DNA of 35,436 bases from Propionivibrio sp. (lineage in GTDB: Bacteria > Pseudomonadota > Gammaproteobacteria > Burkholderiales > Rhodocyclaceae). Both the position numbers and the translations under genes were made by a program. Shown here piece after piece: positions 1 through 8,116 of the stretch; positions within the stretch are counted from its first letter, which is position 1, and each line of letters begins with the position of its first letter. The notes below the pieces were generated by a model. The model searched no databases, was not told where the DNA came from, and saw nothing but the letters and a program-made list of their open reading frames with translations. The stretch is taken from NCBI RefSeq assembly GCF_029255185.1, contig NZ_JAPUVO010000070.1, forward strand, positions 1-35,436, written 5' to 3'.

Positions 1-120
1 CCATGAGTCACCCCAAAAAGACAGAAAACTACACAATTCCAAACGCTGTGAACAGCCCCTCTGTAACTCATTGAGCGTAAACGATTATTTCTGTGGGTCG
101 ACGACAATGGCATTCGCATT

Positions 121-1980
121 TTGATGCAATTGCCCTGGCAGTCCATCGAGGACGGCGCCACCGTGCCGCTGTTCTACGAGAACCGCACGCCGGAATTGCA
201 GCTCGTTAATCCCGACCTGAACGCAGACATTTACCGCCTGATCGAGGACGCCGACCTCGACGCCGATCAGGAGGCCAAGCTGGAGGCGGTGCTGGGGCGG
301 CAATACCACCTGATCACCCGTGACGACCGGCTGGAAACCGTGGCACAGGACATCGTGCGGCACTTCCTCGGGCGCGGAATGTTGGCAAATGCGGTCGGCA
401 AGGCGATGGTGGTGTCGATCGACAAGGCCACCGCGCTGCGTATGTACGACAAGGTCACGCTGCATTGGGCGGCGGAAACGGCACGGGTGCAGAAGGAACT
501 GGGCGAACTGTCCTACCAGCAGCGCGGCGGCGGGATGACCCCCGAGCAGGCGCGGCGCGACCTGCGCATAGCCGAACTGAAACAACGGCTGGACGTGCTG
601 ACCACCACAGATATGGCGGTGATCGTCTCGCCGGGGCAGAACGAAATCCAGCAGATGCAAGCGCTCGGCCTCGACATCGAGCCGCACCGTAAGCGCATGA
701 ACGAATCGCAGCCGGGGCTGGCCGAGAAGTTCAAGGACACCGACGATCCGCTGCGCCTAGTCTTCGTCTGCGCCATGTGGCTGACCGGCTTCGACGCACC
801 GAGCTGTTCGACGGTGTATCTCGACAAGCCGATGCGCAACCACACGCTGATGCAGACCATCGCTCGCGCCAACCGGGTTTTTCCCGGCAAGCACAGTGGC
901 GTCATCGTTGATTACGCCAACGTCTTCGCTTCGCTGGAAAAGGCGCTGGCGATCTACGGGGCAGGCAAGGACGGGAAGAGTCCGGTAAAGGACAAGCAGC
1001 AACTGGTCGAGGAACTGCGCAAGTCGGTCGTGAATGCCACGGCCTTCTGCGCCGCGCACAAGGTGATGCTGACCGAGATCGAGGCGACAGATGTCGGCAG
1101 CATGGAGCGTCTGTCGCGCATTCAGGACGGCATGAACGCGCTGATCTCCCCCGACCCGCTACGTCGTGATTTCTTTGCCCATGAGCGCCTGGTAAGCGCG
1201 CTCTACCGCGCCGTGAAGCCCGACCCGTCGGTGCTGGAATTCGCCAGCCGTGTCGCCTGCCTGACGACGCTGGCCGAGGCCATCCGCGCCAAACTTAACC
1301 CCAACCCCTCGGACATCTCGCAGGTGATGGGGAGAATCAACGGCCTGCTCGACGAATCGATCACCGGTCACGAAATCCGCCAGTCAGGGCCACCGGCGCT
1401 CGATCTGTCGAAGATCAACTTCGAGGCGCTGGCCAACAGATTCAAAGCATCGAAGCACAAGAACACCGACCTCGAAGTGCTCAAAGCGGCAATCCGCGCC
1501 CAACTGGGAGCGATGATTCAGTTAAACCGCACCCGTGCCAATTTCGCCGAAAAATTCGAGGCGTTGATCGAGAGTTACAACGCGGGTAGCCGCAGCATCG
1601 AGGAGCTGTTCGAGGAACTGATGAAGCTCTCCAACAGCCTGAACGACGAGCAGGAACGGCATGTGCGCGAGAACATGAGCGAGGAAGAATTGGTGATCTT
1701 TGACATCCTCACCCGACCGGCGCCAGAACTGACTCCCGAAGAACGCGCCGAAGTGAAGAAGGCAACCCGCGCATTGCTGGCGCGGCTTAAGGTGCTACTC
1801 GTGCTGAACTGGCGGCAGAAAGCGGCGGCACGGTCACAGTTGAAGCTGACCATCGAAGACACCCTCGACACCGGCCTGCCGCGTGCCTATACCCCTGTGC
1901 TCTACCACCAGAAATGCTCGGCGGTATTCGAGCATGTTTATGAGAGTTACCCGGAGAGGAATGCTGGGGTGTATGCGTAA
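121..1980 (+). pseudogene. hsdR: 5'-truncated type I restriction enzyme R subunit (HsdR) remnant
   Basis: The protein is the C-terminal half of a type I restriction endonuclease R subunit, the ATP-dependent translocase and nuclease of the HsdRMS complex. It begins near IEDGATVPLFYENR, a conserved block that lies after the first helicase domain. Helicase motif IV-like (KAMVVSIDKATALRMYD, about residue 92), motif V ([13 protein letters not shown], about 217) and motif VI (QTIARANR, about 247) follow, then the alpha-helical HsdR C-terminal region. The N-terminal PD-(D/E)XK nuclease and the Walker A and DEAD-box motifs are absent. About 619 residues remain of a family that is usually about 1000. 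In the same frame there is a stop at 64-66, and none of the three forward frames in 1-120 continues the HsdR sequence, so this is a truncation and not one frameshift. Bases 1-120 hold no recognisable gene, only a 23-codon ORF at 3-74. No hsdM or hsdS is in the window. Without the nuclease and ATP site it should be non-functional. Confidence 0.85.
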
Positions 1981-2037
1981 GGTCTTGTGGTTGGTGGATC
2001 ATTGGGTCTGCCAGCGTTTAAATGGCTTATTGAGGCG

Positions 2038-2065
2038 TTCAAGAGCAGAGGGCTGCTGTTAGAAT
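2038..2065 (+). promoter_or_regulatory. Candidate sigma70 promoter with extended -10 for the uppP operon
   Basis: An extended -10 (TG at 2057-2058, then TAGAAT at 2060-2065) is preceded by a weak -35 (TTCAAG, 2038-2043) with a 16-base spacer. It sits 24 bases before the uppP start, and a GGAAG ribosome site lies at 2079-2083. It separates the hsdR remnant from the operon. Predicted by eye only. Confidence 0.45.
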
Positions 2066-2089
2066 CCGGCTTTTGTCTGGAAGCGCCCA

Positions 2090-2914
2090 GTGGATCTCCT
2101 TCTCCTGTTCAAAGCCCTCATCCTTGGTATCGTCGAGGGCGTCACCGAGTTTTTGCCGGTGTCGTCCACCGGACATCTGATTCTGGCTGGCGACCTGCTC
2201 AACTTTAATGACGAGCGCGGCAAGCTGTTCGAGATCGTCATCCAGTCGGGAGCCATTCTCGCCGTCTGCTGGGAATATCGGGCGAAGATCGCGCAAGTCG
2301 TTCTCGGTCTGCCGCGCGACCCGGCGGCGCAGCGTTTCGCGCTCAACATCGCTGTTGCCTTCATGCCGCTGGCCGTTCTTGGCCTGCTCTTCGGAAAAAC
2401 GATCAAGGCTTATCTGTTCAACGCACCGGCAGTGGCGACGGCGTTCATCGTCGGCGGCCTGGTTATTCTCTGGGCCGAGCGCCGCGAGCATCGCATCCGT
2501 GTTGAGTCGGTCGACGAACTGTCCGTGCTTGATGCCCTCAAGCTGGGACTGGCGCAGACGCTGGCGCTGATTCCGGGGACGTCGCGTTCGGGGGCGACGA
2601 TTATCGGTGGGTTGTTCTTTGGTCTGTCACGCCGCGCAGCAACCGAATTTTCCTTTTTTCTGGCCATTCCGACGCTGATCGCGGCCACCTTCTACCAACT
2701 CTACAAGGAACGCGCGCTGCTCTCCCTCGACGATCTGGGCATGTGGGTGGTGGGTTTCGTGGCGGCCTTCGGCTCAGCGTTCTGGGCCGTGCGTGGCTTG
2801 CTGCGTTACATCAGCAGCCATGACTTCAGCATTTTTGCCTGGTACCGCATCGCCTTCGGCATTGCCGTGTTGATTACCTGGAAACTGGATATGGTTGCGT
2901 GGGCTAGTTCGTGA
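2090..2914 (+). CDS. uppP: Undecaprenyl-diphosphatase UppP (BacA)
   Basis: Integral membrane enzyme that removes a phosphate from undecaprenyl diphosphate. This regenerates the lipid carrier used for peptidoglycan and other envelope polymers, and overproduction gives bacitracin resistance in known members. The 274-residue length is normal for the family. Both signature blocks are present: [15 protein letters not shown] (about residues 16-30, with the E-x3-E pair and His29) and PGTSRSGAT (162-170, with Arg166). The rest is a series of hydrophobic helices. The start is GTG at 2090, chosen because the family block begins right after it and a GGAAG site lies 6 bases upstream. It heads an operon. 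Its stop overlaps the GTG of the next gene (GTGA, 2911-2914), which suggests translational coupling. Confidence 0.96.
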   Translation: MDLLLLFKALILGIVEGVTEFLPVSSTGHLILAGDLLNFNDERGKLFEIVIQSGAILAVCWEYRAKIAQVVLGLPRDPAAQRFALNIAVAFMPLAVLGLLFGKTIKAYLFNAPAVATAFIVGGLVILWAERREHRIRVESVDELSVLDALKLGLAQTLALIPGTSRSGATIIGGLFFGLSRRAATEFSFFLAIPTLIAATFYQLYKERALLSLDDLGMWVVGFVAAFGSAFWAVRGLLRYISSHDFSIFAWYRIAFGIAVLITWKLDMVAWASS

Positions 2915-3480
2915 CCCCGGCTATCCTGTATCTACACGGCTTCTGCTCGTCGCCGGCATCGTGGAAGGTGCGCTCACTGGCCGCCGCCCTGGACGCGCGC
3001 GGACAGGGCAACCGCCTGTTTTGCCCGGTGCTGTCGCACGTTCCCGAAAAGGCCATCGCGCAGGCCGAAGCCGTCATTGAAACGCAGGGCGCAGCACTGA
3101 CCCTGGTTGGCAGTTCGCTTGGTGGCTACTATGCCACCTGGCTGGCCGAAAAGCACAACTTGCGGGCGGTTCTGATCAACCCCGCTGTCGTCGCTCCGCT
3201 CTCGCTCGACGCATACATCGGCACACAATCCAATCTGCATACTGGCGAGTCCTTCGAGTTCACTGCCGAACACATTGCACAATTGTCTGCTCTCGAAGTC
3301 GCCCAGGTGACGCCCGAACGCTATCTGCTGATGGTCGAGACCGGCGACGAAGTGCTCGATTATCGGCTGGCCATCGCCCGCTACGCCGGCTGCCGCCAGA
3401 GCGTGCTTGAGGGTGGCGACCACAGCTTCACCCGTTTTCCGATTTTGTTGCCGCAACTGCTTGAATATTGCGGGTTATAA
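2911..3480 (+). CDS. yqiA: YqiA/UPF0227-family alpha/beta hydrolase (esterase)
   Basis: Small (189 aa) cytoplasmic alpha/beta hydrolase resembling E. coli YqiA, an esterase acting on short acyl and palmitoyl-CoA-type substrates. The physiological substrate is not known. The sequence opens with the family pattern [15 protein letters not shown]. It shows the nucleophile elbow [10 protein letters not shown] (Ser about residue 68), an acidic residue in ETGDEVLDY (about 149) and the catalytic His in EGGDHSF (about 172), so a complete Ser-Asp-His triad is plausible. The GTG start overlaps the uppP stop by 4 bases, and the downstream RNase gene begins 9 bases after its stop, so it is co-transcribed with both. 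The family assignment is firm; the gene symbol is by similarity. Confidence 0.85.
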   Translation: MTPAILYLHGFCSSPASWKVRSLAAALDARGQGNRLFCPVLSHVPEKAIAQAEAVIETQGAALTLVGSSLGGYYATWLAEKHNLRAVLINPAVVAPLSLDAYIGTQSNLHTGESFEFTAEHIAQLSALEVAQVTPERYLLMVETGDEVLDYRLAIARYAGCRQSVLEGGDHSFTRFPILLPQLLEYCGL

Positions 3481-3488
3481 TCGGCCCG

Positions 3489-5405
3489 ATGCATGTACTG
3501 TATGAAGAAGACGGCGCCTTCAAAACCGCCACCATCCTGAGCGAAAATGACGCCTCGCTACAGGTCGAGACAGCCTCCGGCAAGCGTTCCAAGATCAAGT
3601 CGGCGCACGTTCTGTTGCGTTACGCGGAACCGGCGCCAGGTGAATTACTCAGTTGGGCACAGTCCCTCGCTGAGGGGATTGAAACCGAGTTTCTCTGGGA
3701 GTGCGCGCGCGATGACGAATTTTCTTTTGCTGATTTTGCCGACGATTACTTCGCTGGCGCCGGGGTCAAGGCGACTACCGTCGAAGCGGCGGCACTGCTG
3801 CTGGCCCTGCATTCAGCGCCCGTCTACTTCCATCGCAAGGGCCGTGGGCGCTTCCGCAAGGCCCCTGCAGACATTCTCGCAGCAGCTCTGGCCGGTCTTG
3901 AAAAAAAGCGTCAGCAGGCCCTAGCCGTCGAGCGCATGGTTGGCGAACTGACGGCGTACACCCTGCCGCCCGAGTTTTTGCCGCTGCTCAAGCAATTACT
4001 CTACAAACCTGACCGCAACCGCTTCGAAACCAAGGCACTGGAGGCGGCCTGCGTCGACACCGGGCTCTCTGCGCTGCATCTGCTGGAGAAATGCGGCGCC
4101 ATCGCTTCGCCGTACGATTTCCATTTTCAGCGTTTTCTGCTCGACTATTTTCCGCGCGGCGCCGAGCTTGTGGCCAGCGATCTGCCTTTGCCGCCGGGCG
4201 GCTTGCCACGTACCGATATGCAGGCTTTCTCGATCGACGACGCGGCGACCACCGAGATCGACGACGCCTTTTCCTTGCAGGAACTGCCTGGTCTAGGCTG
4301 GCGCGTTGGTATTCACATCGCGGCGCCGGGCCTGGGCATCGCACCCGGTTCGCCGCTCGCTGTTGTGGCGCGCGAAAGGCTGTCCACCGTCTACATGCCG
4401 GGCAACAAGATCACCATGCTGCCCGAAGCCGCCGTCGAGAACTTCACCCTCGCCGCCGGTCGTGATTGCCCGGCTGTTTCGCTCTATCTGACGGTGAGCC
4501 CGGACTTCGAGATCACGGCGCATGAATCGCGGGTGGAACTCGTTCCCATTGTCGCCAATCTGCGCCATCACGACCTCGAACCTCTGTTCAACGAGCAGAC
4601 GCTGGCGGCCGGCCTGCCTGACTTTCCCTTTGCCGATCAGTTAAAAACGCTGTGGCAACTGGCCAACGCTTGCGAAGGGCGGCGCGGCAAACCTTCGGCG
4701 ATGCACGGCAACAACGACTACAACTTTTCCATCACTGGCGATTTGGCCGATGCCGAGCACTGCCGCGTCGACATCAGCGAGCGCCAGCGCGGCAGCCCGC
4801 TCGATAAGCTGGTCGCCGAGTTGATGATTGTCGCCAATAGCACCTGGGGCGGCTTGCTTGCCGAAAAAGGTGTGGCCGCTATCTACCGGGCACAGACCGC
4901 AGGCAAGGTGCGCATGACGACCTCGCCGCTGCCACACGACGGTCTGGGAGTGGCGCAGTACGCCTGGACGTCATCGCCGTTGCGCCGCTATGTCGATCTG
5001 CTCAACCAATGGCAGTTGATCGCCTGCCTTAGCGGTGACACGCCACACTTCACGGCCAAGTCGGACGCCCTGTTCGCGACTTTGCGCGACTTCGAACTCT
5101 GCTATACCGCCTACGCCGATTTTCAGCGCGGCATGGAACGTTACTGGTGCCTGCGCTGGCTGCGCCAGGAAGGGGTGCGCAGCATCGAGGCGACGATCCG
5201 GCGTGATAATCTCTGCAAACTCGATCACCTGCCGCTGATCCAGCGCGTGCCTTCGGCACCGGAGCTGAAAACTGGTCAGCGCATTCGCCTGTCCATCGAG
5301 TCGATTGATTTCCTGACGCTTGAGCTCGGCTGCCGCTATGTCGAGACACTTGATCCGCTGGCCGATACACTGACCTTCAGCGACGCTCTGGAGGAGGTCG
5401 ATTAA
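3489..5405 (+). CDS. RNase II/R-family 3'-5' exoribonuclease (RNB domain)
   Basis: Processive 3'-5' exoribonuclease of the RNB superfamily, expected to degrade single-stranded RNA in the cytoplasm. The ATG at 3489 gives 638 aa and fits better than a TTG 21 bases upstream that would lie inside yqiA. The RNB catalytic block is FSIDDAATTEIDDAFSL (about residues 248-264). It keeps three of the four metal-binding aspartates of E. coli RNase II and has Glu at the fourth position. The C-terminal catalytic motif SSPLRRYVDLLNQWQL (about 497-512), with its conserved arginines, is also present. An N-terminal region of about 240 residues precedes the RNB domain. The C-terminus (about 590-638) has a short beta-rich stretch where an S1 domain would be expected. 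Many Betaproteobacteria carry such a short RNB protein; whether to call it rnb or a paralogue cannot be settled here. Confidence 0.88.
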   Translation: MHVLYEEDGAFKTATILSENDASLQVETASGKRSKIKSAHVLLRYAEPAPGELLSWAQSLAEGIETEFLWECARDDEFSFADFADDYFAGAGVKATTVEAAALLLALHSAPVYFHRKGRGRFRKAPADILAAALAGLEKKRQQALAVERMVGELTAYTLPPEFLPLLKQLLYKPDRNRFETKALEAACVDTGLSALHLLEKCGAIASPYDFHFQRFLLDYFPRGAELVASDLPLPPGGLPRTDMQAFSIDDAATTEIDDAFSLQELPGLGWRVGIHIAAPGLGIAPGSPLAVVARERLSTVYMPGNKITMLPEAAVENFTLAAGRDCPAVSLYLTVSPDFEITAHESRVELVPIVANLRHHDLEPLFNEQTLAAGLPDFPFADQLKTLWQLANACEGRRGKPSAMHGNNDYNFSITGDLADAEHCRVDISERQRGSPLDKLVAELMIVANSTWGGLLAEKGVAAIYRAQTAGKVRMTTSPLPHDGLGVAQYAWTSSPLRRYVDLLNQWQLIACLSGDTPHFTAKSDALFATLRDFELCYTAYADFQRGMERYWCLRWLRQEGVRSIEATIRRDNLCKLDHLPLIQRVPSAPELKTGQRIRLSIESIDFLTLELGCRYVETLDPLADTLTFSDALEEVD

Positions 5406-5406
5406 G

Positions 5407-6306
5407 GTGCGCCGCATGTCACGCCAACTGCGGGCTTTACCGACGGGCGAGCGCAATCTGTATCTGGCGCTGGGCGCTTCGTTCCTGCTCCACGCTGGCG
5501 TATTCTCGCTGCATTTCACCTTTCCCGACGCTTCACGCGCTTTTCAGGAGAAGGCGCTCGACATCATCCTGGTCAATAGCAAGTCAGCACGCAAACCGAC
5601 CAACGCCCAGGCGCTGGCACAGGCCAATCTCGACGGCGGCGGTAACACCGAACATAACCGCCGGGCTGGAACGCCGCTACCACCTTCAGACCGGCAGCAA
5701 AGCGGCAACGAACTGGAGCAGGCAGAAAAGCGAGTACAAGCTCTCGAAGCGCAGCAACAGCGCTTGCTGACCCAGGCACGAGGCAATGGGGTGGTAACAC
5801 CAAAAAACGATAAGGAGGCGCCGCCTGAACCGACCCCGGGACTCAGTGGCCGTGATCTGGCGCGTAACGCACTGGAGATGGTGCGCCTGGAAGGCGAAAT
5901 CGCCAGGGATATCGATGAATACAACAAGCGGCCGCGCAAGAAGTTCATCGGTACGCGCACCGATGAATACCGGTTTGCCCAGTACATCGAAGACTGGCGT
6001 TTCAAGGTCGAACGCGTCGGCACGCTCAATTACCCGGAAGAAGCCAAAGGCAAGTTGTACGGCTCGCTGATCTTGTCGGTTACGATCAAGAGCGACGGGA
6101 CGGTCGCCAATGTCGAGATCAACCGCTCTTCGGGCTACCGGATTCTTGACGACGCGGCTCGCCGCATCGTCAGCATGGCAGGCCCCTACGCCGTTTTCCC
6201 GCCCGATATTCAGCGTGACACGGATATTCTCGTCATCACCCGCAGTTGGAATTTCACCAGCAGAAACAATCTCGAAACCAATGCCAGGGAGAAGGGGGCG
6301 CCATGA
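5407..6306 (+). CDS. TonB-family energy transducer / TonB C-terminal domain protein
   Basis: A TonB-like inner-membrane protein of 299 aa. It has a short basic N-terminus, one hydrophobic segment (about residues 19-38, LYLALGASFLLHAGVFSLHF) and a charged, Gln-rich periplasmic linker with coiled-coil character (about 95-125). The C-terminal TonB domain runs from about 205 to 285 and includes LNYPEEAKGKLYGSLILSV and IKSDGTVANVEI. TonB proteins couple the proton motive force, through ExbB/ExbD, to outer-membrane transporters. No exbB or exbD is adjacent, and the linker lacks the long Pro-Glu/Pro-Lys stretch of classical TonB, so the role may be different. The GTG start is preferred over ATG 5416 because GAGGAGG at 5391-5397 is 9 bases upstream of it. 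The stop overlaps the aroE start (ATGA, 6303-6306). Confidence 0.82.
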   Translation: MRRMSRQLRALPTGERNLYLALGASFLLHAGVFSLHFTFPDASRAFQEKALDIILVNSKSARKPTNAQALAQANLDGGGNTEHNRRAGTPLPPSDRQQSGNELEQAEKRVQALEAQQQRLLTQARGNGVVTPKNDKEAPPEPTPGLSGRDLARNALEMVRLEGEIARDIDEYNKRPRKKFIGTRTDEYRFAQYIEDWRFKVERVGTLNYPEEAKGKLYGSLILSVTIKSDGTVANVEINRSSGYRILDDAARRIVSMAGPYAVFPPDIQRDTDILVITRSWNFTSRNNLETNAREKGAP

Positions 6307-7118
6307 CAGACCAATACGCCATTTTTGGCAACCCCGTTGGCCACAGCAAATCGCCGATCATTCACGCCGCCTTTGCTCGCCAGACCGGCCAGGATATCTG
6401 TTACAAGGCCATTCTTGCACCATTGGACGGCTTTAACGATGCTGTCCATGCCTTCGTTGCTGCCGGTGGACGCGGCGCCAATGTCACCGTGCCGTTCAAG
6501 CAGGAAGCGTGTGCACTGGTGACGCGGTTGACACCCCGCGCTGAACTGGCTGGTGCGGCCAATACTCTCCTCTTCGAAGGCAACGAGGTGATCGGCGACA
6601 ACACCGACGGCGTCGGGCTGCTGCGCGACATCACGCTCAACCTGCGCTATCCGATCAAGGGCAAACGCGTTCTGCTGCTTGGCGCGGGTGGTGCATCACG
6701 TGGCGTCGTCGGCCCCTTGCTCGAAGAGGGTCTTAAATCACTGACTATTGCCAATCGCACCGTATCCAAGGCCAAGGTGATCAGCGAACACTTCGCCCAC
6801 CTCGGTCCGGTTACGGCTTGCGGCTACGATGAACTAGCCGGACGGTCTTTTGACATCGTGATCAACGCCACGTCGGCGAGCCTTTACGCCTCGATGCCGC
6901 TCTTGCCGGATGGCATCTTCGCCCCCGGCAGCCTGGCCTACGAGATGATGTACGGCCAGGGCGATGGCCCGTTCAGGATTTTTGCCAAAAATCAGGGCGC
7001 ATCACTGATATCCGAAGGTCTGGGCATGCTCGTCGAGCAGGCCGCAGAATCTTTTTTTATCTGGCGCGGCGTGCGTCCCGAAGGCTTTCCAGTCATGGCG
7101 CTTTTGCAGAAGGCATGA
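6303..7118 (+). CDS. aroE: Shikimate dehydrogenase (NADP+) AroE
   Basis: Cytoplasmic enzyme that reduces 3-dehydroshikimate to shikimate with NADPH, the fourth step towards chorismate and the aromatic amino acids. At 271 aa it has normal family length. Shikimate-binding residues lie in NPVGHSKSP (10-18) and NVTVPFK (60-66, catalytic Lys66), with the partner Asp102 in GDNTDG. The nucleotide site is GAGGASRG (about 128-135) followed by NRT (151-153), the pattern of NADP-preferring AroE. The start ATG 6303 overlaps the preceding TGA, and an upstream in-frame start would read into the TonB-like gene. It is tightly coupled to mtgA by a second ATGA overlap at 7115-7118. Confidence 0.97.
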   Translation: MTDQYAIFGNPVGHSKSPIIHAAFARQTGQDICYKAILAPLDGFNDAVHAFVAAGGRGANVTVPFKQEACALVTRLTPRAELAGAANTLLFEGNEVIGDNTDGVGLLRDITLNLRYPIKGKRVLLLGAGGASRGVVGPLLEEGLKSLTIANRTVSKAKVISEHFAHLGPVTACGYDELAGRSFDIVINATSASLYASMPLLPDGIFAPGSLAYEMMYGQGDGPFRIFAKNQGASLISEGLGMLVEQAAESFFIWRGVRPEGFPVMALLQKA

Positions 7119-7828
7119 GCGGCAAAAGCCCCTTGAGCTTTGCCGCGCACTGGCTCAAACGCCTGCTACTCGGCTTCTTTGGCCTGCTCCTGCTCTATCA
7201 GTTATGGTTGTTTGGCTGGGTGCTGTGGTGGAGCTGGGTGAACCCGGACACCACCCGTTTCATGGAAATCCGGTTGGGCGAGTTGCAGGCCAAGGACCCC
7301 AAGGCACAGTTGAAAAAGCAGTGGGTCAGTTATGGTCAGATCTCGAGCCACCTGAAGCGCGCCCTCATCGTTGCCGAGGACGATCTCTTCGTCCACCACG
7401 AAGGCTTTGACTGGGAGGGTATCCAGAAGGCTATTGAGAAAAACCGGAAGAAGGGCAAGGTCGTCGCCGGTGGTTCGACGATCTCACAGCAACTGGCCAA
7501 AAACCTTTTCCTGACGCCGTCCAAAACGCCCTGGCGCAAAGCGCAGGAAGCCATCGTCACGCTGATGATCGAGGCTGTTTGGAGCAAGCAGCGCATCTTC
7601 GAGGTTTATCTTAACGTCATCGAATGGGGTAACGGCGTGTTTGGCGCCGAGGCGGCGGCCCGGCACTATTTCGGCATCAGCGCTGCGCAGCTCTCGGCCG
7701 AGCAGGCAGCGAGACTGGCCGGCATGGTGCCAAGCCCGCGCTTCTACGACCGCAACCGGGGCGCACCGGGGCTGGCTAGTAAAGCCGAGGCCATTCTTGT
7801 CCGCATGCCGTCGGCACAGATTCCCTGA
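7115..7828 (+). CDS. mtgA: Monofunctional biosynthetic peptidoglycan transglycosylase MtgA
   Basis: Inner-membrane glycosyltransferase (family GT51) that polymerises lipid II into glycan strands without transpeptidase activity. One N-terminal membrane anchor is visible (about residues 14-42), followed by a periplasmic GT51 domain. The catalytic Glu89 lies in AEDDLFVHHEGFD, the donor-site motif GGSTISQQLAKNLFL runs from about 119 to 133, and the second acidic residue Glu163 lies in FEVYLNVIEWG. The 237-residue length matches the family. The GT51 enzyme uses lipid II, whose carrier is recycled by UppP, encoded at the head of the same operon. It is the last gene before a long hairpin repeat that may end the transcript. 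Confidence 0.96.
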   Translation: MSGKSPLSFAAHWLKRLLLGFFGLLLLYQLWLFGWVLWWSWVNPDTTRFMEIRLGELQAKDPKAQLKKQWVSYGQISSHLKRALIVAEDDLFVHHEGFDWEGIQKAIEKNRKKGKVVAGGSTISQQLAKNLFLTPSKTPWRKAQEAIVTLMIEAVWSKQRIFEVYLNVIEWGNGVFGAEAAARHYFGISAAQLSAEQAARLAGMVPSPRFYDRNRGAPGLASKAEAILVRMPSAQIP

Positions 7829-7899
7829 GCACGAATTTATTTTTTGCGCGATTGCATGAGTACCAAGCGCATCAGGTTGGGCTTGGAAAAGCAAGATCA

Positions 7900-8000
7900 A
7901 ACGCTTTCAACGCAGAGATCGCAGAGGCGCAGAGGACGCAGAGAAAGTAAAGACTATTTTTATTCCCGGTTTTCTCTGCGATCTCTGCGTTGAAAGCGTT
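7900..8000. repeat. CGCAGAG-unit hairpin repeat, copy A1
   Basis: A 27-base perfect inverted repeat: the left arm 7900-7926 is the exact reverse complement of the right arm 7974-8000. The left side contains four CGCAGAG units separated by 1-2 bases (from 7910 to 7943), while the right side has only two matching CTCTGCG units, so the arms are unequal. Outer ends read AACGCTTTCAACGC. It lies between mtgA and corA, both on the plus strand. The rest of 7829-8116 shows only the corA promoter candidate. It could fold into a very stable RNA hairpin in either orientation. Confidence 0.9.
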
Positions 8001-8066
8001 ATGCTCTTTGTAGTCATGTAATCGCCCTGGCTTTCGATTTCTTGCTTCGGCGACGTTGTTTACGCG

Positions 8067-8075
8067 TGCTAGAAT
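8067..8075 (+). promoter_or_regulatory. Extended -10 promoter element of the corA-like gene
   Basis: TG at 8067-8068, one base, then TAGAAT at 8070-8075, 41 bases before the start codon. No convincing -35 hexamer is seen at 16-18 bases, which extended -10 promoters can tolerate. AGGGAG at 8103-8108 serves as the ribosome site. Confidence 0.4.
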
Positions 8076-8116
8076 TCCCGCCTGTTTGACGCGCTGCAGC
8101 ACAGGGAGATTGCCCG

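Noticed and set aside
85-687. 200-codon minus-strand ORF opposite hsdR
   Set aside because: Its product has no recognisable motif and lies entirely opposite the clear HsdR reading frame; high GC makes such antisense frames common.
7900-8000. CRISPR array suggested by repeated CGCAGAG units
   Set aside because: Units are 7-9 bases without unique spacers, are arranged as an inverted repeat, and no cas genes are present.
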